Notes under the pieces: model-generated
What the model saw: only the letters and a program-made list of their open reading frames with translations
What the model was told of the DNA's origin: nothing
The model's database searches: none
Assembly (NCBI GenBank): GCA_964035795.1
Contig: OZ038325.1
Coordinates: forward strand, 7,224,582 to 7,288,581
DNA: 64,000 nt
Source of the DNA: Pterobdella sp. o SKG-2022
Taxonomy: Eukaryota > Annelida > Clitellata > Hirudinida > Piscicolidae
Reading direction: 5' to 3'
Shown: positions 44,313-56,855 of the stretch, in pieces
How the letters are laid out: every line of letters begins with the position of its first letter
Numbering within the stretch: the stretch's first letter is position 1
Translations under genes and position numbers: made by a program

Positions 44313-45138
44313 TAATTAAATAAAAACCACTCCATGCTGGTCGTTATTTAATAAATGCCAATGCTACTTTAAGCCCCTTTTAAGTTTCCCATTTTCAGCT
44401 ACTTGGCGCCTTTTTTCTTTGAAACATTCAGCTCTTCCCCTATGACCCCATTTCTACCTCCATCTCTCTTTCCAGCTTTCCCCTCCATCTCTCGTTCTAG
44501 CTCTCCTCACCATCTCTGCGTCGACAGATGCTTTTTTCAAGTTTTTAGGGAATAATTTGTATTCATATGGTTTGATGGTTTTTCAAAATTCTCTCATTGA
44601 TTTTCGTTATTCTGAAACTTTTTATTGATATTTTATTTCCAAAAACATAGTTTTATGTATCTATTTAATCTGTTGTTTCCAAAAATAAAACATAAAACAA
44701 TTCAAACTTCCATTATTTAATTTAAAAATTTCTTGAAAATTGTTTCCACAAAGCAATCTCAAAATTTGCAGTTTCCACAGTTTTATATCAGTTTCTAAAT
44801 CTTCAGTTCACAAACTTCTCTTTGAAATCATTCACTTTTATATTCTTGAACTATCGTGAAGATGACAAAGAAAATATATTCTGATACAAATAATTATGAA
44901 AAAGTAGAAAAATTGCTTAAACAATCGTTTTAATAAATACTTTTTGTATATAACATTTAGAATAATATGAAAAATGGATTAATTGAAAAAATAAAAGAAA
45001 TATGGCAAAAATAGAGTATTCAAAAAAAATCGAAGAAAATGAAACATTACCTAAAAATAAACTAATAAAAAAAAGGAAGAAAAAATAATAAAAACAATAA
45101 AAAACAAAAAAAAAGTTAAAAGTAGAAATAAAAACAAA

Positions 45139-45205
<67 letters not shown>

Positions 45206-45772
45206 GTAAAAAAATAACACAAACAAAAATAATAACAATAGAAAGAGAAATAATAATAATAAAAATAAAAACAACAATAATAAAAATAACAAGAAATAGA
45301 AACAATAATAAAAATAATAACAACAATAATAACACTAAAAAAACAATAAGAATAATAATAACTTATATTGAGGAGTGTTTGAAAGCTGATTAATTTTGTT
45401 TCGATCATTGAAGGATGTCGTGCCTGATTAAACACTTTTTTGAGATTCATATGTCTGCGAGGAATATATCATTATATTTTTGTTATTATTCTTAAGTTAT
45501 TATTATTATCATTATCATTATTCTTATTATTATCATTATTAGTTTTATTAAAACTATTGATATTGTTTTCAATGTTTTTCCATTATAAATAACGACATTT
45601 TTTGGTATTATGTCATATTTATTTCCATTTTATAATTCATTTTATCATTATTATTATTATTATTATTATGTTGTTGTATCACTATCACCAGGATTTTTAT
45701 TATTATTTTTATGATTATTTTTTTTTATTAGATGACTATTCTTTTTTCATGATTATCATTATTATTTTCTTA

Positions 45773-45814
<42 letters not shown>

Positions 45815-48303
45815 TTGAGATTATTATTAAACATTGTCCTTTAATGACACAATCTTACACGTTCATAACCTTGTCAATAAAAATCTTTTTTATTATTTTT
45901 GTTGTTTTTATTTTTTTATTATTCATATAACTTATTTTTTTATTATTCATATAACTTATTTTTTTATTATTCATATAACTTATTTTTTTATTATTCATAT
46001 AACTTATTTTTTTATTTATTTTTTATTATTCATATAACTTATTTTTTTATTTATTTTTTATTATTCATATAATTTACTTATTTATTTATTTTTTTATTCT
46101 TATTTTTATTGCGTTTTCAGTTATTACTTTGTTGTTTTCAGCCTTATTAGTAATTATTTTATTTTTTTATTTTTTGTTTTTAGTGATAATATTTTATCAT
46201 TTATCATTGATGTTTGTATAAAAATGGAAAAAAATAAACAGATAAAGATGAATCCATATTTGAATTGTTTATTTTCTTCCCTAGTCACTTTCATGTCCAG
46301 AATCCCATCAGCTAGCTGAACACCCTTCAATAATGAAAATAGTAATGAATAAAAACATAATTTTTGAAAAAATATAATAACTTGGAAAAATTACAAAAAA
46401 AAAAGTAGATGAAAAGCTACTTTAAAAACAAAAATAGAAAAAAATGAAAAAACATTCAAAAAAAAAATAAAAGATACAAACACATTTCAATAATAGAAAT
46501 AATAATATATAAAATCAAAAAAAAAATTAAATTAAAAATAAATTTTATCGAAAACTTTAGCTAATTTTTTTCAAATAAACATTTTTTTCAAAAAAATCTC
46601 AAATTAAATTGTTTTTTAGAGTCCAAATTACTACCACAAGAATTTAAATCGACTTTTTCACCATTGCTTTGAGAATTCTATATTTCAATAACTATTGGAC
46701 TGAAGATTTTATAGACTGGTTTCACAAACGACAAATGACAATGGTTCTGTGAAAAAAACTTCAGAACTGATTTTTCTAACCTTTTATAATTAAAGAAAAT
46801 AAATTTTTTAATGTTTGAGTGAGAAACCGTTTCCGTTAAAAACAAAAATTTGTCTTAATGATAGAAGAAAATATGTTAAACAACATAATAAATAAAAAGA
46901 AGAATAACAAAAAAAATTAATAACTAATAAAAGTAATAAAAATGAAAATAATAACTAATAAAAACGATAATAAATATAAAAAGAAATAATTGAAATAATA
47001 ACTTCTTATTAATTAAGCGCCAAAAAAAGAAATCAAAGCGAAAAAAAAATATTATTACATTTTTGTATGAAATTTTATTAATTAAAAAGCAAAAACTGCA
47101 CATCAAAACAAAATTAAACTGAATTTTTAAAGATATTTCCTCACAGACATCATAAAAGTTCCTTTTTTTGGTTCAAGAAAATTTTATGAGTTTAAACATA
47201 AATTTTTAAAATTATTTGTTGTTATATTTTATTTAATTTTAATTTTTGTTTTTATTTTTTCTATTTTCACTTATATGAAATTTATTTCCAGCAGCAGTAG
47301 TAGTGGAGCGGTAATAACAACAAAAACTAAATAATTTAAATAAAACTACATTTACAACATTTGACTAAAAAATGAAAATTTCAAATAAATGAGATTCCAG
47401 ATGGAAGTTCACTTTTAATCAAAAAATTCATGAAAATATCGAATACTTTCAAAATGAGAAACAAAATAGATGACGAGTGCTTACCTAACACAAATGCATT
47501 CAAGCTTCCAATTTTGGTCTTTGAAATTAATGAAATATATTCAAATTAATTGACAGTAATTCATTCAAAAGTAATTTTAGAATATTTTATTGAAATACCA
47601 ACAAAAAAAAGTGATTTTTCAAATTTTTTATTAATTTTTTAAAATAAAAGTTAAGCACCAAAAAAGTTGTTGACCAATCATATTTTCGCATGTATTTTTG
47701 TAGGTTTCTAACCAAAAAACCCGGTTTAATTAACAACACAAAATAACACTGCAAATTGTTTTGACGCAGTGATCAAGAATATCAATAATAACTGAAAGAG
47801 AATATCAACTATATAAACTGAAAAACTCTATATATATGCATACTAATATATATACATACAAGTTCACAGTTATATGATCTCCTAAATGACTTTTACCGGG
47901 TTCGATTGCGTGTGGGGCGACAATTAGCACCTGTTCTACAGTGTGTTTTAGCTACATTAAACTTGTACAAGCGTTTTGAACTACAATAAAAAGTGTTTTA
48001 TAAATACCACATCACATTAAATTGAATTTTATTGCATTAAACGTAGCAAAAGTTTCTCTGCAGATAACTGCTTTTGAAGAAAAGGCAGTTTCTCGTATAA
48101 GTTCCTAAACGCTCCACTTTACTCCTAAAGCCCTTCACAAAAAATCTTTTGACCCTTGAGTTTTTGAAAAGCCTTGTATAAACTAGTTAGTGGAAATCTT
48201 GAGTCAGATTGCTTCAAGTTTCCATCCATTCAGTTTTTGTCTATTATCAACAAAAATTTATTAAACCTTTCGAATTAATATATATATATATAAATAAATA
48301 AAT
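44313..48303. other. Non-coding A+T-rich DNA up to the assembly gap
   Basis: Includes an AAT array (about 45138-45205), ATT arrays (about 45648-45670 and 45774-45812), the 24-bp tandem repeat at 45907, and A+T-only stretches. A possible tRNA B box, GGGTTCGATTGC, lies at 47898-47909. No exon was recognised. Confidence 0.55.
45907..46080. repeat. 24-bp tandem repeat
   Basis: About six copies of a unit containing ATTCATATAACTTATTTTTT. The first four are spaced 24 bases apart, and the last two are separated by a TTTATTTATTTTT insertion duplicated with the unit. Confidence 0.9.
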
Positions 48304-48503
48304 NNNNNNNNNNNNNNNNNNNNNNNNNNNNNNNNNNNNNNNNNNNNNNNNNNNNNNNNNNNNNNNNNNNNNNNNNNNNNNNNNNNNNNNNNNNNNNNNN
48401 NNNNNNNNNNNNNNNNNNNNNNNNNNNNNNNNNNNNNNNNNNNNNNNNNNNNNNNNNNNNNNNNNNNNNNNNNNNNNNNNNNNNNNNNNNNNNNNNNNNN
48501 NNN
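48304..48503. other. Assembly gap of 200 N
   Basis: Exactly 200 N, which looks like a placeholder of arbitrary length. It lies 218 bases before the first recognised receptor exon, flanked by TATATA/AAATA on the left and T-runs on the right. Upstream receptor exons could be hidden here. Confidence 0.99.
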
Positions 48504-48721
48504 TTTTTTTGTTTTTTCTATTTTCCTTCGATTTCAAATTTTTATAAAAACTGCGCATACTACTGATCTTACTGATAACACTAACAATAATAATAAAAAT
48601 AACAATAATAATAATAATAATGAAAACAACAACAATAACAATAAAAACCATTATTATCCAAAAAATCTTTTTTGGGTATTTCAAAACAAAATTTGAGTGA
48701 TCACTGAATCAACCGCCGCAG

Positions 48722-48931
48722 GTCGAGCCATACGTTATGCTAAAAACAAACTCCACCGGAAATAAAAAAGATTCTAAAAACGGTTACTACGGTTATCTCT
48801 TGGATTTGCTCCACGTGATGAGCGAACAATTGAACTTCCGGTTTGAAATCAAAGTGGTGAAAGACGGAAACTATGGTCACGTTGTAGAAAATGGGAAATG
48901 GGACGGCATGATTGGAGAGCTGGTTGAAGGG
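48722..48931 (+). CDS. Receptor exon: ligand-binding lobe S1, first part
   Basis: A 70-codon exon (phase 0-0) between CCGCCGCAG and GAAGGG|gtgagt. It opens VEPYVMLKTNSTGNKK, matching the EP(Y/F)VMLK start of kainate-receptor S1, continues GYYGYLLDLLHVMSEQLNF, RFEIKVVKDGNYGHV, and ends ENGKWDGMIGELVEG. The NG.W(N/D)GM(I/V)GEL signature is diagnostic of the family. The Tyr of EPY stacks on agonist in known receptors. The loop after EPYVMLK carries a short Asn/Lys insertion. In animals these receptors are glutamate-gated cation channels at the plasma membrane. Confidence 0.94.
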
Positions 48932-49085
48932 GTGAGTGAAGTCTAATTATAGTTTTATCCCTTTAAAATGAGAATTAATATTTTTTCACTAACTCTTTTA
49001 TTTAACTACACGCAACATCAATCAAACCCATACCAAAAACGGACACCGATCCACAAACAACACAAAACCTCATCCCCATCCTCAG

Positions 49086-49211
49086 AAGGCACACATGGCC
49101 CTGGCCCCTCTGTTAGTGACGGACAACCGCAAGCCTGTTGTTGACTTCTCACTGCCTTTCTTGCTTTGCCAAACCTCTATCCTTATCAGCAAGAAATCTT
49201 ACTCTTCCCGG
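49086..49211 (+). CDS. Receptor exon: ligand-binding lobe S1, second part
   Basis: A 42-codon exon (phase 0-0) between CATCCTCAG and TCCCGG|gtatgg. It reads KAHMALAPLLVTDNRKPVVD then FSLPFLLCQTSILISKK. This aligns with K(A/D)..AVAPLTIT..RE..IDFS.PF...GISIL. The agonist carboxylate-binding Arg is present (TDNRK), but the Thr of the usual PLT triad is Leu (PLL), which in known receptors contacts the agonist amino group. Glutamate binding may therefore be altered. The next expected segment (start of M1) is not encoded before the donor. Confidence 0.94.
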
Positions 49212-52200
49212 GTATGGTGGGTTGGTGTGTGTGTGTGGAACTTTAATTAAAGTAATATGGGAGGAAGAACAAAAATAATCATAAAAATAGTGCTAATAAT
49301 GACATTAAAAATGAGAATATGAACATTAATTTTCTGTTTATTTTCAAGATCTTTCCATTAATTTTTCCACTATCTTCGAATTTTAGTTTTGTATCGAGTT
49401 ATAAAGCTCAATTCATCTCCGTTATTTTGACACTATTATTTATATGCTATCAAAGAAGACTATGATAACTGTTAAAATACTTAGAATACTTCAGTATTCA
49501 TATTATTTTAACGTATTAAACCATGGAGTAGTGGTCTGTGAAACCAAACAATTGCGCACCCGAAACCCGATCAAATGGTCGACTTACTAAACTTAATCAT
49601 ATTGACGTGCTCTTCCCCTGACTCTTTTAATTGTCCTACTAAGCCTTGAAAGCTGGCAACTTAATTTTGGTTAAAATTTATTCAATTTTTGAGAGTTAAT
49701 TTAGCTGGTATTTCCAGTTTTTAATGGAATTCAGTAGTTTATTTAATTTATTTTTTAGTTTTTGAATGTGTAGGGTTTAAGGCAAAAAGCAATTTTAAGT
49801 TTTTTTTTGAGTAAATTTTGTTTAACTATGTTTTTGAACAAAAATATTTCCAAATAGATTTTTTTGCGGTTTTGTTTTTGATATTTATGTTAATATATTT
49901 GTATTTGTTTTCAGTTATCCTTACAATTATCTTTCTTTACAATCATTTTTGCAGTTCTGTTTTTTCTCTTTTCCAGTTTTGACTATTTTTTTTTTGGTCT
50001 CCCATTTTGATATTATTCGGCTCTAATCGTTTTTGAATCATTTCATTTATTCTTTTTTGTATGTTATCATTGGTTTTTAAAGTAAATACCTATATATATC
50101 TATCTGTTTTTTTGTTTGTATGTTTTCTTTTTTAGATCTGTTTCTATGTACTCCTGTTACTTTTGTTCTCCTACTTTCCACATTTAATTTCTGTCTTTTA
50201 TTTATTTTGTCCAGTTTTCTTTTAACTTTTCTTTTGAAGTTTCCTACATATTTTTTGTGTTAATTCCGTTTTGATTATACGAAAAATATTTAAAGTTAAT
50301 TGTTTAAAATTTCAACTCACCAGAAATTTGAATTCATTTGTAGCAATTATTTTCATCCCAGTTTCTGTAATTTTATTTTCCATTTAATGGAAACATAATT
50401 AGAACTTAAAAATTTTCTATAATATGCTAACAAAAAATTATATTTCCATAAAAAAAAAATCAAAAGTTAAGAAAAACGTTACTTTATAAACCACGGCAAA
50501 AATTTAAAAATCTATTGCCAATTCTAAGCTTCAAAACCATGAATTGAAATCAAAATTTTCCAATATTAAACTCCCAGATCATCAAATTTCATGAATATTT
50601 AACTTGCTCAAAGCTGGCCGATCAATTGATGAAGTAGAATATACCGAAAACATAAAAACATAGAGAACAAACACAAATTTCATCCAGACAAAACTTTTTG
50701 AAAAAATTTAATTTGTGCTTCGAAAGATGGTTCAATGTTTAAATAATATTACCGGGGAATCTGAAGAAAATTAATTGAATTTTTAAAAGACTACTGGTAT
50801 TTTTTCTTATGTACCTTCTATATTTAGCTCAAATATAGGAATTTTTAGATACATTTGTGTTTTAAATAACTACAATTCTCAATTTTTTTAAGCTTATCAT
50901 AAGTCCAATATTAATATAAAACATAATAACTTTAGTTATGATAGATTAATACTTGCAGAATTTCAATGAGTAACAAGTGAACATAGAAAAAAAACCAACA
51001 TTATTTTATTAGCCAAAAGTTTGTATCTCTGTATCATCCAAAACCAAGCCAGTTTAATCAATTAGTGTTCACAAGTTTGTAAACTTACCAGATCACCTGT
51101 GGGTTTATTTCAGTTTAATTTCATTCAGTCTTCAATAGTCCCAAGTGCACACATCTGTAAATAAAATGCTCACAAACCAATGAGTTTTGAATTTCAATAA
51201 GTTTGCTTTAATTTGTTCCACATTTTGATAAGTGATTTAAGTGCTTTTCAATAAAGTTCTCAATTAATGTAACTTTTCAGAGACATCTTATGTATGTTTT
51301 GTATAACAATTGAACTTTAAAAACATCAATTGAGGATTCATACATTAATCTAAAAAAAAAGCAATAATTTTTGATAAGTATAGCTTTCATAAAACGTTTT
51401 ATGATAAAGCAATACTTATCAAAAATTATAGCTTTTCTTTTAACTAAATGTATGAATCCTCAATTGATGTTTTTAAAGTTTTCTATTACAACAAGTGTTA
51501 GTTAATATGTTTTATTGAGTTTAGTTGTGCGTTTTAATGTGTTTTCTGCTTCTTTTTGCTTTATCAAGTTTTTCCATTCAAATCATTTTGCTAGTTGTTT
51601 CATATTTTAATAGATATATTAAACAGTATATTTTGATAGGACTTTCAACAGTATACTTAATAGAAATACTCAGCCATTCTGTTCCCTACAGGAAACCTTT
51701 TTGAGCTTTTAAAAACTCTTTCTATCTTCTTTTATTTTCTGATTAAGTTTAAAAAACTTTTTAGAAAAAAATTCAATTAAAGTTTTTTTTTTCAAACCAT
51801 TTTGTTAATATTTTTTTTGAATTAGTATATTTATCAATTTGGGAGCATATCGACGGTGGGAGAGAAGATTTTTTTCCATTAAGTTCATTTTTAAAATAGC
51901 AGGGTGTCCATTCATCAAGGAATTAAGCGCTTGATGAATGTTTTATATAGCGCTAATCTTTTTGAAAAATATGTTATTTTTAATCTTTTTCCGAAGCCAT
52001 TTTAAAAAATGGCCTTGTTATTTAACATCCCCCACATTGCGCCATAATTCAAATCATGCCCATTTTTAGCAAACACTAAATCATTGCCAAAGCTTATTTA
52101 ATATTTATTTTAAATTTAATTTTTTTGGTGCATTTGTTTTGTTATATAATCTTTAATTCCGACCCTTAAATCCTGTTTCTGCTTGGTTGTTCTGATGGTA

Positions 52201-52745
52201 ACCATTCATGCTTTTATCTAACACTTCTCTATTGCAAAAATTGATAATTTTGAAACACTCATAAGGATTATATGATTTACAGAAACTTATGAAAAAACTT
52301 AAATTAAACAAACTTAACCACAGAAAAATTTTTGTTTTATTTATATCTAAAATTTCTCATTCTTGAGAAACAAAAAAGTTAAAGAAAAAAGACACATAAT
52401 GCCTTTAATAAATCGAAAAAAAAATTATGTGCATAATTATCTTCTAAAAATAGAACCAGTTAAGCTGAACCATGATAGATATCAATTGGCTGGTTATAAA
52501 CGCCCTGGAAACAAGCACAGAAGCTATTCAATGAAGCTTTCCGTGAGCAGTAGATACATCAACAAATACCCAAATTCTCAATAATTGACAAATTATGTTT
52601 TTCACTTTGAAATGTTACATTGTTAACAAAAGCTTTGTACTAGATAATGAAAACTAATAGTGCCCAACATTTTTTGTATTACTTTGACACGAGAAAACAG
52701 TTATGCTCAATCAACCAACCATAAACGATCAACTAATCATAACAG
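49212..52745 (+). other. Intron where pore exons would be expected
   Basis: A+T-rich throughout. I searched by eye for coding islands, for WWFF/SYTANLAAFL-like codons and for TGGTGG pairs and found none; only TATGGTGGG right after the donor contains a WW-like codon pair. It holds a palindrome (51313-51480) and a perfect 11-bp hairpin (51909-51940). No open frame of 60 or more codons with a start exists in 49212-52362. Confidence 0.6.
51313..51480. repeat. Near-perfect 168-bp palindrome (foldback)
   Basis: The left arm starts AACTTTAAAAACATCAATTG and the right arm ends CAATTGATGTTTTTAAAGTT. Arms match, with small differences, to a centre at AAAACGTTTT (51391-51400). It looks like a foldback MITE or recent inverted duplication. 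No clear target-site duplication was confirmed. Confidence 0.9.
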
Positions 52746-52879
52746 TTAAGAGGCGTATCTGACTTCATCAGCCAATCGCAGATCAAGTTAGGCACGCTGA
52801 AAAAGGGCGTGATTCCTCGCTCTTTCCGGAAAAGCAACAACAGTATGTACAAGTTGCTATGGAAACAGATGCAGAAAAG
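52746..52879 (+). CDS. Receptor exon: start of ligand-binding lobe S2
   Basis: A 134-base exon (phase 0 in, 2 out) after ATCATAACAG with donor AAAAG|gttgaa. It reads LRGVSDFISQSQIKLGTLKK then GVIPRSFRKSNNSMYKLLWK, QMQK. This fits the S2 opening (..SVEDL..Q..I.YGT...G....FF..S....Y..MW..M). The usual YGT is LGT and GGS(T) is KGV. The AG left at the end joins T of the next exon to give Ser. M3 normally ends about 10 residues before this point. Confidence 0.86.
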
Positions 52880-53228
52880 GTTGAAATAGAATTTTAAATT
52901 TTACTTTTATTTATTTTCAATCATTATCAGCGTTAATGTTTATCATTAGTTTTCAATATTATTATAATCTTTCAACTTAGTTTTCTATGGTTTTTGTTAT
53001 TTATGAAGATATTCACATATTCAATTTTTATTTATTTATTTATTGTTCATTAATTTTATTATTTATTCATTTTCATTTATTATTGCATTAACGTATATTT
53101 TTTGGATTTAAAACTCCAAATCCTCAAGATAATCTGTTGCGACTTCAACTCGATTAGTGCTTGTTGCCAGCGCATGCAGATGTTCATTTATTTATTTATT
53201 ATTTATAGCATTATTATTATTATTATTG

Positions 53229-53271
<43 letters not shown>

Positions 53272-54167
53272 CATTATCATCATCATTTATATATTATTTT
53301 TAACAAAAATTTTTTTCGTTAAACTAAGAATGCTTCGTGATCAAATTGAACTGAGTTAAATTAGTTCTTAAAAATTTCATGTACAAAAACCATCTTTTTA
53401 AAAGCTCCAAACCTTGAAAAGACATTTATGAATATATACATATGATAAATAGATATAAGTATATTATACATACACATATATAAATACACATATATACATA
53501 AAAATAAACATAAAAATATACATATATACGTATAAGAATATACATACATACATACATACAAGAATATACATATATACATATAAAAATACACATAAGAATA
53601 TACATACATACATATAAGAATATACTTATATACTTATTAATATACATGAAAAGCCATCTTCAAGCCAGGAATTGCATGCAAAGCAACACTTGAGGACGAG
53701 TTGCTGCCACTAACATAAACACACATATAATGAAAAATGATCCTAGTCTGTTGATGGGGAGATGTGTTGGAGGGTGTATGGAAGATTTAGAGGAACGATT
53801 TTATGGTTTTGGTTGAAGTCCATGTGTCCCAAAATAGGGGCTGATCTGTTGTTCTTTTTTAGTAATATACTTCTCAGTGCAAAGTTGATAATGCTGCTTT
53901 CATTTGAGTGTTAAATATTTGAGGTTTATTACTGATTTGATTATTGAAGAAATCATTCCATCATTGATTTTTATATTGAAAAAGTTACTTCATGATTTCC
54001 ATTTAAATTTTTTTCCACTTATTTCCCACTTTCTTCTTTTTGATCTTTTCCATTTCCCTCCTTTTCATTCTATCCTTTCATTTCATTACCACCCCCTATC
54101 ATCACCAACATCATCATCATCATCCTCATCATCCCCCTCATCATCACCATCATCATCACACCCACAG
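52880..54167 (+). other. Intron between the first two S2 exons
   Basis: Contains an (ATT)n array (about 53213-53272) running into ATC, and a (CATA/TACA)n region (about 53425-53645) whose frames are artefacts. Otherwise A+T-rich. Confidence 0.7.
54085..54167 (+). repeat. CATC/CCT pyrimidine-rich tract forming a splice acceptor
   Basis: CATCATCATCATCCTCATCATCCCC-type sequence ends CACACCCACAG at 54157-54167, acting as the acceptor tract of the next receptor exon. Confidence 0.75.
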
Positions 54168-54250
54168 TGATGTGCTCACATCAAGTAATGAGGAAGGAAT
54201 CAGTAAATGCAGAAGTCAAGACTATGCCTTTCTACTGCCAGACACTATTG
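54168..54250 (+). CDS. Receptor exon: middle of lobe S2
   Basis: An 83-base exon (phase 2 in, 1 out). It reads DVLTSSNEEGISKCRSQDYA then FLLPDTI and ends ATTG|gtttgt. This matches V.(T/S)S..EGI.......YAFL.ES(T). The conserved acidic residue that holds the agonist amino group (Glu of MES in kainate receptors) is replaced in register by Pro, with Asp one position later (LPDT). Together with the PLL change in S1, this suggests altered or absent glutamate binding. Confidence 0.91.
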
Positions 54251-56770
54251 GTTTGTTATTAATTTTTCTTTTTTTTTTTTTGTTATTTTTCAAGGGTATT
54301 TTTTTTATTTTTCATTTTTCAACCATTTTCACTCTCACGTGGTTAAACTACAGAATTTTTTTAAATTTTAAAAACAGTCTAATTCAACTTTATATAAATC
54401 TCATATCAGCACAACTACTGTCTTAAACAAAACCTTCATGAACACAAGGACTATCAAGAGGGATTTCCATAATGATCACATTTATATTGGCATTAACGCT
54501 AAGAGTTTCCAAGCCACCTGTTTGCTTCATAAAAACCCATCCTAACTATATCATTATAAATATCCATAAAAGAGAGAAGTGTATTTCTTTTTGACTTTCA
54601 TGTCAATGGATTAAGAGTACATTGAGATTCTGCAATCTTAAACACATTATATTTTCACACAAAAATTTAAAAAAAAACTTTTGGGGTTTTTGAATAATTT
54701 TTTGATTTTTTTTGCTTACATTTTAAATAGAGACTTTGTGAAATAAATTGAAATGATCTCAAACTGTGACGCACTGCCATTCATCTCAGCACCTGTAGTT
54801 ATTTTGAAGTTTTTTATTGTTAAAATGATGTTTCGACATCAGAAAAACGCCAAAGTTTTGTGTCCAAGTTCACAAACGTGGCTCTAAGCAGACACAATGG
54901 CGGGAAATAATACCAGTAATGTACAAGTTTTTGAAATACCTTTATAAGCTTCGCGATTCGATTGGATTTTGAAATTATTCGCTCATTTCAATCAAAAAAT
55001 TCCATTATGAAACGTCATGAAAGTTTCAGGCATTTTTGAAAAAAAAATTTTCATAGGATGGCTTCTCAAGTGACTTTGAGGGTAGTTAATGGTTTTTATC
55101 TTTTTTGAAAAATATTTTTTGTGCAATTTATTTCAACTCTATCGTTAGTTATGTTCAAAGACATTTTTTAAAAATTCTATTTTTATTGCTTATAGGATAA
55201 ATCTAGTTGTTTATTAATTACATAGTCAGTTTTTTCATTTTTCTATATTTTCATTTTCCATTTATCAATTTCAAATAATCTTTTTTCGCATTAAAAATCA
55301 TACGCAAAATTTTATATAATTCAAAATAAATCTTTTAATCTCCCAAAATAACTTATTCCTCAAGTTTTTCTGTAAAAGTTACTGTATTTATAAAACAATT
55401 TTTGTTGTTTTGGTAACTTTTTGAAAGAAGAAAATTTTTCAATTTTTAAAAAGTAGAACTTTGTTTCTTTGGTAACTTTTTAACAGTAGAATTAAAAATG
55501 ATGCAAATTGTTGATGAAGCGGAGGTTTTTAGAATTTGAAAAAAAGCAGAATTCCCCTAGGGGCGTGGGGCCAGTGTCGGTGAACAAAAAACTTTAATAT
55601 TTAAAAATTATTCTTAAAAACGAAATATATGTGATTTTGATGACGTCAATTTATGTATTGGGTTCTCACTTCAATGATGGGGTATTAGTAAGACCAAATA
55701 ATGAAAAATAAAAAAAGATAACAAATGAAATAATAAAAATAAATGCAACTCAAAAGAAAAATAGAGATTTAATCACAGAGTTTACTAGTGGACAATTAAA
55801 CATAATGATAACAAGATGAATGAGGGGAGGTGATGTTCTGATCACTTGTGTGTGTGTGTTTGTGTGTGCGTGACGGATATGAGACAACTTGCTATTCAGT
55901 CGAACGTAAAAATATTCTGTTTTGCTTGAGTTACAACAGTTATTGGCTGTTAATATTCAATACTTCTTGTCACTTTCTTTGATTGGTAGGTATTTATAGT
56001 AATTTTTTGAATCAATCCATTTGATTGGTTGTTTATGCTTATTCCACTTTTATTATCATCTTCATTGCTAGGTTTTTTCATTTTCTACTAGAGCATGAAA
56101 TGCTAGTGTAAAGAATTTTGTTTATGACAATTTATAATTTTTTTTTTGATGTAACTTATTTTAAACGAAGTATTTTATACATTTCTTTGAGTTAAAAGAA
56201 AATCTTTTGAAATTCACTTTTCAACAAACTTCATTTTTTAGCGCCTAACACTATTTTCTTCAATTAAGCTCCGGACTTAGGTGACATTTTGAGTTTTAAG
56301 AAGTTGAAAGTGCAAACAAGCACAAACGAAAAGCATTCGTTACGCTTTTTTTAAATTAACTTTTTTAAAAATTAATTCAATGAAATTTTTTAAAAGTTAA
56401 TTTTAATTTTCTTTTAAATGATAAATAGAAAAGCAATTCATGTACACCAACTCCCTACAGAAAAGTTCTTCTCTTCACCATTTTAACTCTATTTTTTTCA
56501 TATTCGCTTAATTAATTTTTTCACTTTTATTTTTTTTCTTTAATTAAATTTTTGAGCTTATATTTTCTTGGTTTGATTTATTCCACATAAAAACTTACTC
56601 GTAGTCTTCTAGATTATAATTTAATACATAAAGGGTTGTAAATAAAAAGCTTGGCTAATGGCATAACGGAGTTAACCAAAATTTGTTAGTTAAACTTGAA
56701 ATCAAAATAAACCAGACTGGAGAATGACGAAAAAATACTAAAAAAAATATCACCAACACAAACAATAGAT
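54251..56770 (+). other. Intron, part before the LINE
   Basis: A+T-rich. TGACGTCA lies at 55641-55648 and a short (TG)n at about 55847-55868. No exon was recognised, and none is required by phase. Confidence 0.65.
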
Positions 56771-56855
56771 CATTATTATTATTATTATTAAGATTTTTAT
56801 GGCGCACAGTTATCAATTCAAGATTGCTTCAGAGGCGCTCAAGGTTTGTAAGAGA

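Noticed and set aside
47281..47340. GCAGCAGTAGTAGTGGAGCG as a coding or regulatory island
   Set aside because: Too short, no frame continuity or splice logic around it.
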